Positions 54,648 through 64,000 of a DNA stretch of 64,000 nucleotides are shown piece by piece (within the stretch, counting starts at the first letter, position 1; each line of letters begins with the position of its first letter). The notes beneath the pieces are model-generated. The model searched no databases, was not told the origin of the DNA, and saw only the letters and a program-made list of their open reading frames with translations. The DNA comes from Humulus lupulus (taxonomy: Eukaryota; Streptophyta; Magnoliopsida; Rosales; Cannabaceae), in contig NC_084797.1 of assembly GCF_963169125.1 (NCBI RefSeq), forward strand, positions 87,327,868-87,391,867. Reading direction: 5' to 3'. Made by a program: the position numbers and the translations under genes.

Positions 54648-56989
54648 TGTAACGCCCTGGGTGGCCAAGACCGTTAAACTGTGTATTTATAAAGGTGCGG
54701 GACTTGATAATCAAGTCATTTAGTTAAAAACGTGTCACTGACATCACTAATGAACTAGGGTTAAAAGAGATTTTGTCATAAAATATACATTTTATATAAT
54801 TAAACGTTTTGTACAAGGGATCCCAAAAGACACGGTGTTTCAAAAGTCAGTTTACAAAATTTCTAGAGCACAAACAACCACTAGCCACTCTAAAGGCAAA
54901 AACAGACATTTATGGTTCTCCTGTTCCTATCTCCTCCCCAACTGTAGCAGTCGAGCAGCTGATCATGTACATTCTGCCTTCAGAGCTCTCCAATTCAAGG
55001 CTGATCAGCTTACCCTTGCCTTTACTTGCACCATGTAGCATCCGTGAGCCAAGGCCCACCAAGAAAACATAACGTTGCAGCACAAACAATGATAACAATT
55101 GAATAACCCTTAAAGCATGTTCATACACTTAGCGTACCACACTAATCACATAGTCCATAGACATAACCAGAGAATCAACAACCAACACTCAGCTATTCAG
55201 TATGACAATTCCTTCAATCAATAATAATAATCAAATCACATGATAATCAGGGTCGACGCCCCTTAGGCCGCACCCTCTGTTCACCCCACTAACTCCGGTC
55301 CGCTTAAACCGAGCTCAGTGCATAATAAGCTGTCCTCAGCTACCAGTGGCTGAGCCGCGCCCTATGCGCCAATGTAAACTCTGGCACTCTTAGGTTGTTT
55401 GTTTATTATTCACATGGCATAATACCATCCTTCAAAAAGCATACAGAACAGGGTACCCTTAGTCCCATTATAAATTCACAACCAGGTACATTTTTCTTAC
55501 CATTAGTTTCCAAGTGTATTGATTATGAGGGATGCCTCTTGAACACGATCTGTTTCCCGAGCCCTAGCTTATACCTAGTCACAACCAAGATAAGGGATAC
55601 AATTAATAATTGTAAAAAGGTTTCCGGATAAAGTTCTAGCCTCTGCTGGGACATCGAATTCCACCAAACGCGGTAGTAGAATCGATCCCAAGCACCCTAG
55701 GTTACATTCTCGCGCTTAAAAACTCCAAAAGGTCACAAATGTCCTTAAGGGCCGCGGCTCAAGCTCCCTATGCCGCAGCATGGCCCCAACTAGAGGCTCA
55801 GCCTCGCCCAGAAACTGACATGGGTCGCGTCCCTACATACCCCATGCCGCGGCCCACCCTCCATCTCCAGCACCCATCAGCCTCAAAGGGCCGCGACACA
55901 CCAAGAACTATGTCGCGGCCCAACCCCTTTGAACCCAGAAAAACCACCCTTTTTAACACTCAAAACCACCCATAACCATCCCAATAATATACTCTAATAT
56001 CACAAACATTCTTTCATGATTTCAGAAGCATAAGCCATCAGAAACCTAATCTAAAACCTCATCAAAACACCATTTTAATTTTTGAAACCCACACACTCAA
56101 GAACACCAAAACCAGTCAGAAAAACCCAGAATTCAAACACTACATCATAAATTGGAGCTTACCTTCACTGAAGACTCATTCCTCCAAGCAATTACTGAGA
56201 TAACACCCAAGCTTTCTGCCTTAATTCAACCTTGAAGTTAAGAACCTAAGAATTCTTAGAATCCAGCCCCAAAACTACATAATCAACTAATCAAAAATAT
56301 AATTCATTGCTTACCTCAGTTCCTAATTAGATTCTTTAGCTTCCACTGAGTTAATCCTCCAAATCTTCCATTCAATTCTCTGTGTTCCAGCCTAATTCCC
56401 TTTGTTTTTCTGTAGTTTTCCTTGAGAGAGAAGAAAAGGGAGAGGGAAGGGTCGGTTCTTGATGTTTGCACCACTTTCTAAGTTTTGTCTATCTATCCTT
56501 AAGCAATTAAGTCAATCCTGAGGGCTCGGGTATCGAAAACGTCCCCGAGGGCAAAATGGTAAAATTCCCCAGTATCCCCACCTAAGCTTCCTAACCTCAA
56601 ATATATCTCCAATTATTTATTTCCATAACCGGATAACCCAAATAACCATCTAATACCTGAAATACACCTTCACTTGCCCCAAGTCAAATATTAGGTCCCG
56701 TTGTGACTTTCCCGCTAATTGGCTCCCTAGGATCGCCTCAAGTCGCATGCTGCAGATTTACCCACATAATAATGTGGATTTCACAAATATAACTTATAAT
56801 CACATTTACGCCTTACATGCATACTAATACTCGTAGACATGCATTTCACATATATATTCATATAACCATACAAGCAAACTTATCACAGAATCATGTATTA
56901 AACTATTTAATTCACACATAAACCAATCGTGTCGTCCCGGCACACTAATGAAGGCCCTTAAGCCTTATTAGTGATTTTGGGTCATTACA
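54648..56989 (-). repeat. 5' LTR of a family C element, subtype C2
   Basis: 2342 bp, TGTAACGCCCTGGGTGGCC to GGGTCATTACA, with the primer site at its left edge, so it is the 5' LTR of the minus-strand element. The GC-rich cassette is at 55745-55935 (GGCCGCGGCTC, GCCGCGGCCC, GGGCCGCGAC, GTCGCGGCCC). It abuts satellite DNA on the right. Confidence 0.87.
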
Positions 56990-57256
56990 GTCTAAGTTGA
57001 TGAGGTAGGCTCGATAAAGGATCATTCCTACGGTCCAAAGTACACCCTAAGTTGGTGAGGTAGGCTCGATTAAGGATCTTGTTTTGAGAAATAACACTAA
57101 TCGTGAAACGTGACCGATAGTGTGATCGACTATGCTCGAAGTCCCAGTTACAATATTGGACCGTTCCAATGATCTAAAATACCCCCTAATGTGAGAGTTA
57201 TGTTTGATTTAGGATCATGTTACAAGATCAGAGTCGGTTGCTAGTATTACTATTGC
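56990..57256. repeat. 175-bp satellite, left part
   Basis: About one and a half monomers, partly duplicated (GTGAGGTAGGCTCGAT twice within 65 bp), cut at 57256 by a solo C LTR. It resumes after the TSD ATTGC at 59292. Confidence 0.85.
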
Positions 57257-59291
57257 TGTAACGCCCTGGGTAGCCAAGGCCGCTACACTGTGTGTTTATA
57301 AAGGTGCAAGACTTGCTAAGCAAGTCATTTATTTAGAAACATGTCACTGAAGCTATAATTGAACTAGGGTTAAAAGATTTTGGTCATTAAAGATACATTT
57401 CATTTGAAAAACATTTCATACATGGGATCCCAAAAGAAATAGAGTTTAAAAGACAGTTTACAAAAATTTCCAGGTTAAATACTGAATTAGCCTCTGTAAG
57501 GGAAAAATAGACATTTAAGGTTCTCCTGTCCTGTACCACTCCTCGGCCGTGGCGGCCGATCAGCTAACTATGTACATTCAGCCTCAAAGCTCTCCAACTC
57601 AAGACTGGTCCACCTTGCCCTTGCCTTTACCTATACCAAGTAGCACCCGTGAGCCAAGGCCCAGCAAGAAAACTGTAATGCATAGCATAAGTGACAACCA
57701 ACAGACACATAATTCACAAATCATCAATCAGATATACAACAGGTCATATTGCTCACATAAACAGTGATATCGATCTACAAACCGGTTGTCAGTTATTCAG
57801 ATAACAAACTCGTCACAATCATCAATTTAAACAACAATAAACATATCACACTAAAATCCAGGGCCGGCGCCCTTAGGCCGCACTGACTCCGGCTCGCTTA
57901 GGCCGAGCTCAGCGATTATGTTCTTAACCTCAGCTACGAGTGGCCGAGTTGCGCCCTGTGCACAAATATTGATTCCAACCCTCTTAGGCTGTTTATCACA
58001 TGTCCCCATGGCATAATACCATCTCATCACATCACATACAAATATAGGGACCTCTTAGTCCCAACATAATTACATAACTGGGTGTAGTTTCTTACCTTTG
58101 ATTCTGAGTGCTCTGGTTAACTGAAACGATCCTCGAGCAGGATCCCATCCGAGCCCTAGCGTACACCTAGTCACAAATGTAACATAGAATCCTCATTAAC
58201 ATTCAATTCCATAACCTAACCTCGGGACCAATCTCGAGCCCTCGGGAAGCCCTAATTCCACTAAACGGGGTGGTGGAATCAAACCCCGATCCCCCGAGGT
58301 GGTGAAAATAATGATCAAGGTCAAAAATCCTTACCTTTAATGGGGAACTCGACCCTAGGTTTCCCTCTAAGCCCTTCCATCCTTTAGCTCCTCAGTTCCC
58401 AAAGCTTAATTCCCTTAACTTCCATCCAAAACCCATGTTCAGAAATCAACTCTAACAAAACTCATCAAAACATTTAAACCTTACCTCAATTGAGTAGCTT
58501 ATTCCTAATAAATGCTCTAGTTTCACTAAGGACCCTAGCCCCAAACTCCACCCTAAGCTTCCTCTGAGTTACAGCTTCAAAAATCTTCAAGGAGAGTGAG
58601 AGAAAATGTGATCTATAGGGAGAGGGAAAATGAGTCTCTATTTTTCTTCTTTCTTTCTGTTTCTAACACATTCTACATATCCCACTAAGTGTAAAAACTA
58701 GAAAACACAGTTATCTCCTTTTAACCAACAAATGACCATTTTGCCCTCCCATTAAAACCTAGCCTTTAAACATTCTAATGGCATTTTGGTCATTTGCTCC
58801 CAATTCCCGCTAATTCATTGAGTGTGCAATTATCGCTTAAACCCATCATCCCCTAATTAATCACCAATTATTTTCCTCGATGTCAAATAGTCTCCATTAT
58901 ATTTCCCAGATTCCCATAAATACCCCCAGGCTCACCCCGAGCCGAGTATAAATCCCCACCGTGACTATTTCGCTAAACCGCTCACTAGGATCGCCTCGTG
59001 CCACAAGCTGCAAATATATCCACATAATAATGTGGTCTCAACAATTTATCATAGATATTCATGTTTATGCCCTCAACGGGCCAAAATTACAGATATGCCC
59101 TTATAATTTAAATAAGACCTACATGCATACTAATACTCATAATCATGCATCTCATATATCAAAATGATCATATAAGCATGCTTATCACATAATCATGCAT
59201 TTAATCATTTAAATCACACATAATCCAGCTATGCCCTCCCGACACACTAATCACGGCCCTTAAGCCTTATTAGTAATTTTGGGTCGTTACA
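57257..59291 (-). mobile_element. Solo LTR of family C without palindrome cassette, TSD ATTGC
   Basis: 2035 bp, TGTAACGCCCTGGGTAGCC to GGGTCGTTACA, flanked by ATTGC at 57252-57256 and 59292-59296. It is the cleanest C LTR here. It lacks the repeated-palindrome cassette found in C1 and C2 at the corresponding place (about 58300). It is inserted in the satellite. No ORF. Confidence 0.95.
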
Positions 59292-60613
59292 ATTGCATTG
59301 GGAAATAATAATAATCGTGATACAAAAACATAAAGTGTAGTATGTTTTCCTCAGTGACGTTGTTAAAAGATCGGACATTTCCAACAGTCCAAATTATTCC
59401 CTAAGTGGGTGAGGTAGGCTCGATTTAGGATCTCGTTGCGAGATCGTAATCAGCCCCTAGTAGTTCCTTCTCTTTGAGAAAAAACACTTATCGTGAAACC
59501 TAACTGACAGTGTGATCAGTTATCATTGGAGACACCATTACCAGATCGGACCTTTCCAACAGTTCGAAATACCCCCCTATGTGGGAAATATGTTTGACTT
59601 TGGATCTTGTTACAAGATCGAAAACGACCCCTAATAGTACCTTCCCTTTGAAAAATAACATAAATCGTGAAACCTGGCCTATGGTGTGATCGACTATCCT
59701 CGGAGACCCTGTTACAAGATTATATTGTTCCAATAGTCCAAAATACCCCCAAATTTGGTGAGGTAGGGTCGATATATGATCTTGTTGTGAGATCAGAGTC
59801 GCTCCCTTTCAGTACCTTCTCATTATGAAATAACACTAATCGTTAAACCTAACCTATATTGTGATCAGTTATCCTCGGAGACCGTGTTACAAGATTGGTC
59901 TGTTCAAATGCATCAAAATACCCCCTAAATGTGAGAAGTGTCTTTGATTTATAATCTTGTTGGGAGATCAGAGTCGGCCCCTAGTAGTACCTTCCCTTTG
60001 AGAAATAACACAAACCGTGAAACCTGACCTATAGTGTGATCGATTATCTTCAGAGACACCACTAATAGATCAAACCGTTATAACAGTCTGAAATACCCTC
60101 GATGTGGGTGAGGTAGGCTTGATTTATGATCTCATTGTGAGATCGGAGTTTGTCCCTAGCAGTACCTTCGCTTTCAAAAATAACGCTAATCGTGAAACCT
60201 AACCTATATTGTGATCGATTATCCTTGGAGACCCTGTTATAAGCTAGGACCGTTCAAGCGGTCTAAAATACCCCATAAATGTTAGAGGTATGTTTGATTT
60301 AAGATCTTTTTACGAGATCGCAGTCGGCATCTAGTAGTACCTTCCCTTTGATATGTAACACTAATTGTGAAACCTGACCTATAATGTAATCGGCTATTCT
60401 CGGAGACCACGTTACAAGATCAGACCGTTCCAACGGTCCGAAAACCCCCCTAAGTGGGTGAGGTAGGCTTGATTTATGATCGCATAGAAAGATCGAAGAA
60501 GGCTCCTAAAAGTACCTTTTCTATGAGAAATAACACTAATCGTGAAACCTAACCTATAGTATCATCGTTTATCTTCAGAGAACAGATCGTCCTGTTCCAA
60601 CAGTCTGAAATAT
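59292..60613. repeat. Tandem satellite array, 175-bp monomer
   Basis: About 7.5 head-to-tail monomers. The GGAGAC landmark recurs at 59529, 59702, 59877, 60052, 60227, 60402 and 60577, spacing 173-175 bp. Each monomer carries two GATC-centred boxes (ACAAGATC and GCGAGATC), GTGAGGTAGGCTCGATTTA and AATAACACTAATCGTGAAACCT. The monomers are clearly diverged. The length is typical of nucleosome-sized plant satellites. Confidence 0.93.
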
Positions 60614-61617
60614 TGTTGGGAAAACTTATAGAGGATCTTGTTTATTTTCATGTAGATCTTATATTAAAAAATTAATAAAAGATAACCTAGAACATTTTTC
60701 TAAAATCAAATTCAAACAGAAATAATGATATGAACACTTACATTATACGCAGCGGAATGATTGAGTCATTCCTTCAGTTTCTCTAACCCTTGTATCCTTA
60801 CTGTCGCTGAGTATTACCAAGAAACTGAACCGTTCTTCAATTTTCTTCACAACCTTCCAAAGTATCCTTATAATCACATAGACTTGGGTGGGCAATTCTA
60901 ACCAATAGAGATAGATACAGAGAGAAGAAGAGAAAATAATGATGAGGCTTAGAACACTTATGTTTCTAGAGAGAATCTAAAACCTACTAGCTCTTCTTAT
61001 CTTCTCAGAAACTTGTGTCTGTCATCTCTCACTTAGCACTCCTATTATAGACTCAATTAGGCCATTTAATTTAATTAAAAAATCAATAAAATAATAGAAA
61101 TATCATCTCTAGGTCGAAAATATCACAGGCTTTAGGCCTTTGAAATTATCCATTTAATTATAAGTCCGTTGGACTTAAAATCAAGACCTGTATTATTTTC
61201 TATTGATTAATTAATTAAATAATTATTAAAATCTTTTATCAAATTAATTATTTATAATTTAATTTTTTATTTAAACTTATTTATTAATTTAGATACCAAT
61301 TTATCTTAATTAATAAATATGCTATAATTTCTCTTTTCTTCTCTAAATTACAAAACTCTATGAAACTAACCAAAATTGACCTAGACAACTTTGATAATTC
61401 TAGTTGAAAATTATATAAATTAGTTGAGACTATCTAGATGATTTTATCCAAGGTATAGTGGGGACCATGGGCCTATGAAATCAAGCTCCAATAAGTTATC
61501 ATAAATCTAACAAATAAATTTACTAACTTATTAATTCCTCGTGTCTCCACTAAAGACTCGGAATTGCATTCTTGAATTCAAAGAATGCTTTATAAGAAAT
61601 ATAGATACGTTATTAAT
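60614..61617. repeat. Probable Copia-type LTR, interrupted at right
   Basis: Starts TGTTGGGAAAAC, a common terminus of plant Copia LTRs, followed by an AT-rich region with TTATACGCAGCGGAATG (about 60747), often seen in that superfamily. No ORF. The family A element at 61618 interrupts it, and the other LTR end is outside the window. Assigned by resemblance only. Confidence 0.45.
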
Positions 61618-62290
61618 TGATACGAACCACACCAACACTGTGATGAAACCCGACACCAAATATGGCACAGCCACCAAGAGCACACGAAATGGAATGAAGA
61701 ACCGCGACCCAATGCCTAGCAAAGCACGAACCTTGGTATGAGGAAGACGCCACAAACGGGGATGGGAATCCGTTTGATAAGTCGGATTGAACGCCACAAG
61801 GGATACCCTTGATAAGTTCGGATAGTCTCTTCAAGAACTCAAGAAGAAAACTCACAAATTTTCATTCAACATAATCTGATTTTTCCAAATGTTTTCAAGG
61901 CCTTATATAGCCGAAAATTACATCAATACAAGCCCCTTTGTCTTCCTAAAAACCGAAATATTAAAGACAAGCCTTTTGTCTTCCTAATGAAACCGAAAAA
62001 TAAAGACAACCCTTTGTCTTCCTAATGAAAACTGAAATTTAAAGACAACCCTTTGTCTTCCTAATAAAAACCGAAAATTAAAGACAAAAGGACTATTGGA
62101 CTCACACAAGTCAAATGTTTGCTTATCACAAAACAAAGACTAAATAAAAAACGTGATTAAAAATAAAAAGACTCATTACAGGAAGCTAAATATTGATCAA
62201 GCTCCTAAACTGGTGTCCTCATCATTCCTCCCCTCTTGACTTGGATCAACTGGAACTTGACTTGGATTTTTAGTCTTGGTGTCCTCATCA
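61618..62290 (-). repeat. 3' LTR with duplicated polypurine tract/LTR start
   Basis: The LTR start CTCATCA occurs twice (ending 62224 and 62290), each followed by a polypurine-type CCCTCTTGA. The piece between the two is the first ~50 bp of LTR. Normal LTR sequence coding for the tail is deleted beside it. There are four minisatellite units (about 61932-62090). Confidence 0.85.
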
Positions 62291-64000
62291 TTCTCCCCCT
62301 CTTGAGAAAGATTTGACCTCAAATCGTCACCTGCATCAAAAGGACTCAAATCAGAAACATTAAAAGTAGCACTAACAGTATACTCACCTGGTAAATCGAG
62401 TCTGTAGGCATTGTCATTGATCCTTTCTAGCACTTGAAACGGCCCATCTCCTCGAGGTAGCAATTTGGAACGTCTTTGTGCTGGGAATCGCTCTTTCCTC
62501 ATGTGTAACCATACCCAATCACCGGGATCAAAAACCTGCTTGTTAGCATCAAGTTGGTTAGTGTTTAAAAGAGCCTCCTTAACCTCACTTTTTTTTGCAT
62601 AAAAATTATTTTGTTTTCTCTCTAATTTTCCCTCATTGATCGAACTCTTCTCTTTCTTTTCTCTCTCACTTGATTCGACCATTTTCTCTCTTTGTCTCTT
62701 TTTTTTCTCACTCTCATTCATCTTTTCACTCTCCTTCTTTTGCTCACTCAATTTTTTTTTATCACTCAATTTTTGCAACCGCACTTGGTCTTCATATACT
62801 TGCTTTGGCGTCAATGGAGCTAGAGTGATTGTTCGTTGACAGAACGTGAATGAGTACTTGTTGGTGAAGCCATCATGCTGGACTCGCCGATCAAATAGCC
62901 AAGGCCTTCCTAGAAGGAGGAGTCCAGCTTGCATGGGAACCACATCGCACAATACCTCATCCTCATACTTGCCAATTCGAAATGATACCAGCACCTATTT
63001 TGTAACCCTCACTTTACCACTATCATTCAACCACTGCAACTTGTATGGACAAGGATGTCTAAGCGTTGAGAGCCCTAGCTTCTCAACCATGGAAGAACTA
63101 GCAACGTTAGTACAACTACCTCCATCAATAATCACACTACATACCTTGCCTTTCACATGACAACGAGTGTGAAAGATGTTCTCTCGCTGCACCTCTTCTT
63201 CCTCTTCTTTTGCTTGCAAGTTTAAGGCTCGTCTTGTGACTAGTGCAAGCATCTCACCAGATTCTGCCCCAAACTCCTCATCAACGATAGAAACATCTTC
63301 CAATGGTGGCATGTCAGCAAGATCTTCATCTTCAGAATCGAGCTCGCCACTTTCTCGAATCACCATAACTCTCTTGTTTGGACATTGGCTAGCTATGTGT
63401 CCTCGGCCCTGACATTTGAAACACTTTATCTCACTAGAACGGGACGAAGTAGGGGCTGTTTTACCTTGAGGGATCGTGGCTGTGGTGGCTGATTTTGGTG
63501 TAAAGGATGAAGTAGGTTGGTCTTCTTCCTTCTTTGGATAGTTCGACCGCCAAGGTGTTGCACTTGAATTGTGTGGGCTCGGTCTTGGCTTTGAACTTGT
63601 ACTACCCCTCTTGAGCTGCCTCTCAACTTTGATTGCCATATGCACCAAATCCTCCAATTCCACATAATGGTGTAGCTCAATTGGATTAGCAATCTCTCGG
63701 TTCAACCCATTCAAAAACCTTGCCATTGTTGCCTCCCGATCCTCTTCCACATTGGCTCTAATCATAGCCATCTCCATCTCCTTGTAATACTCATCAACAC
63801 TCTTGGAACCTTGACGAAGACCCTGCAACTTAAGGTATAGATCTCGATAATAATGAGATGGTACAAACCGTCGCCTCATCACCCTCTTCATGGCCTCCCA
63901 TGTGTCAATAGGGCGATCTCCACTCCGCCTCCTGTTGATGCACAACTGATCCCACCAAACAATAGCATAATCAGTAAATTCAATGGCAGCAAGTTTTACC
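62197..64000 (-). pseudogene. Short-form Gag-protease-integrase-tail ORF with one stop, partial
   Basis: Reading frame open from the window edge to 62197 except a TAG at 62995-62997, a CAG (Gln) to TAG change in ..VTKQVLVSF. From 64000: Gag ([18 protein letters not shown]), CCHC knuckle ([14 protein letters not shown]), protease site [13 protein letters not shown], charged segment, the deletion join at 62547/62548, integrase C-terminus ([22 protein letters not shown]) and a tail with the duplicated SQEG-NDEDT words from the double polypurine/LTR start. Gag near the edge resembles the autonomous copies. Confidence 0.92.

Larger units (their letters stand above)
61618..64000 (-). mobile_element. 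Short-form family A element, incomplete at the window edge
   Basis: 3' LTR (61618-62290), polypurine tract and the C-terminal three quarters of the ORF; the N-terminal Gag, leader and 5' LTR lie beyond 64000. It carries the same 792-codon deletion, plus a 12-bp loss just after the join (ANKQVF instead of [10 protein letters not shown]). Left flank TTAAT. It inserted into the Copia-like LTR. Confidence 0.92.

Overview
This window is a repeat-only stretch of a large plant genome, almost certainly a dicot. I see no host gene. Nearly every base belongs to Ty3/gypsy LTR retrotransposons, solo LTRs or a tandem satellite. The initiator-Met-tRNA primer sites, 5-bp target-site duplications (TSDs), LTRs of about 0.6-2.3 kb and nesting three levels deep are typical of plant pericentromeric heterochromatin. 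I cannot name the species from sequence alone.

Three LTR families dominate; the names are mine. Family A is a Ty3/gypsy family with LTRs of about 0.6-0.7 kb (TGATGAGGAC...GTTCGTATCA). It has an autonomous form (gag-protease-RT-RNase H-integrase in one ORF) and a short form in which 792 codons of RT, RNase H and integrase are deleted in frame. Family B is seen only as LTRs (TGTAGAGTCC...TTACA, about 1.9 kb without insertions). Family C is a chromodomain Ty3/gypsy family with LTRs of about 2.0-2.3 kb (ends TGTAACG... and ...GTTACA), present as LTRs and broken gag/pol.

Layout. 1-2414: 3' end of a plus-strand A element. 2415-3893: B LTR with a nested solo A LTR. 3894-8608: C-family LTR pieces, satellite fragments and a decayed minus-strand C pol split by a solo A LTR. 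8609-27845: a minus-strand A array LTR-body-LTR-body-LTR bounded by one TSD (AATAG). It contains two solo B LTRs, a complete short-form A element, solo A LTRs and a 258-bp insertion. 27846-30849: C LTRs. 30850-47578: a mosaic with two nearly identical full-length A elements in opposite orientation (31318-38571 plus, 40286-47578 minus). The outer ends share the TSD ATTCT, but the interior cannot come from one insertion. 47579-56989: C LTRs and minus-strand C gag/protease pieces. 56990-60613: 175-bp satellite, interrupted by a solo C LTR. 60614-61617: probable Copia-type LTR. 61618-64000: 3' two-thirds of another short-form A element.

How it may work together (inference): the autonomous A copies would supply RT, RNase H and integrase, while the short copies keep Gag, protease, LTRs, primer site and polypurine tract and could be mobilised in trans. 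In most A copies the polyprotein ORF runs through the polypurine tract into the 3' LTR, so the LTR encodes the protein tail. The two full-length copies carry different suspect changes: YFDD to YFND in RT of the minus copy; a GPF-motif change and loss of the LTR-coded tail in the plus copy. The clearest oddities are the short-form subfamily, the three-LTR array, the inverted pair, and LTR cassettes of repeated short palindromes whose motif differs by family.
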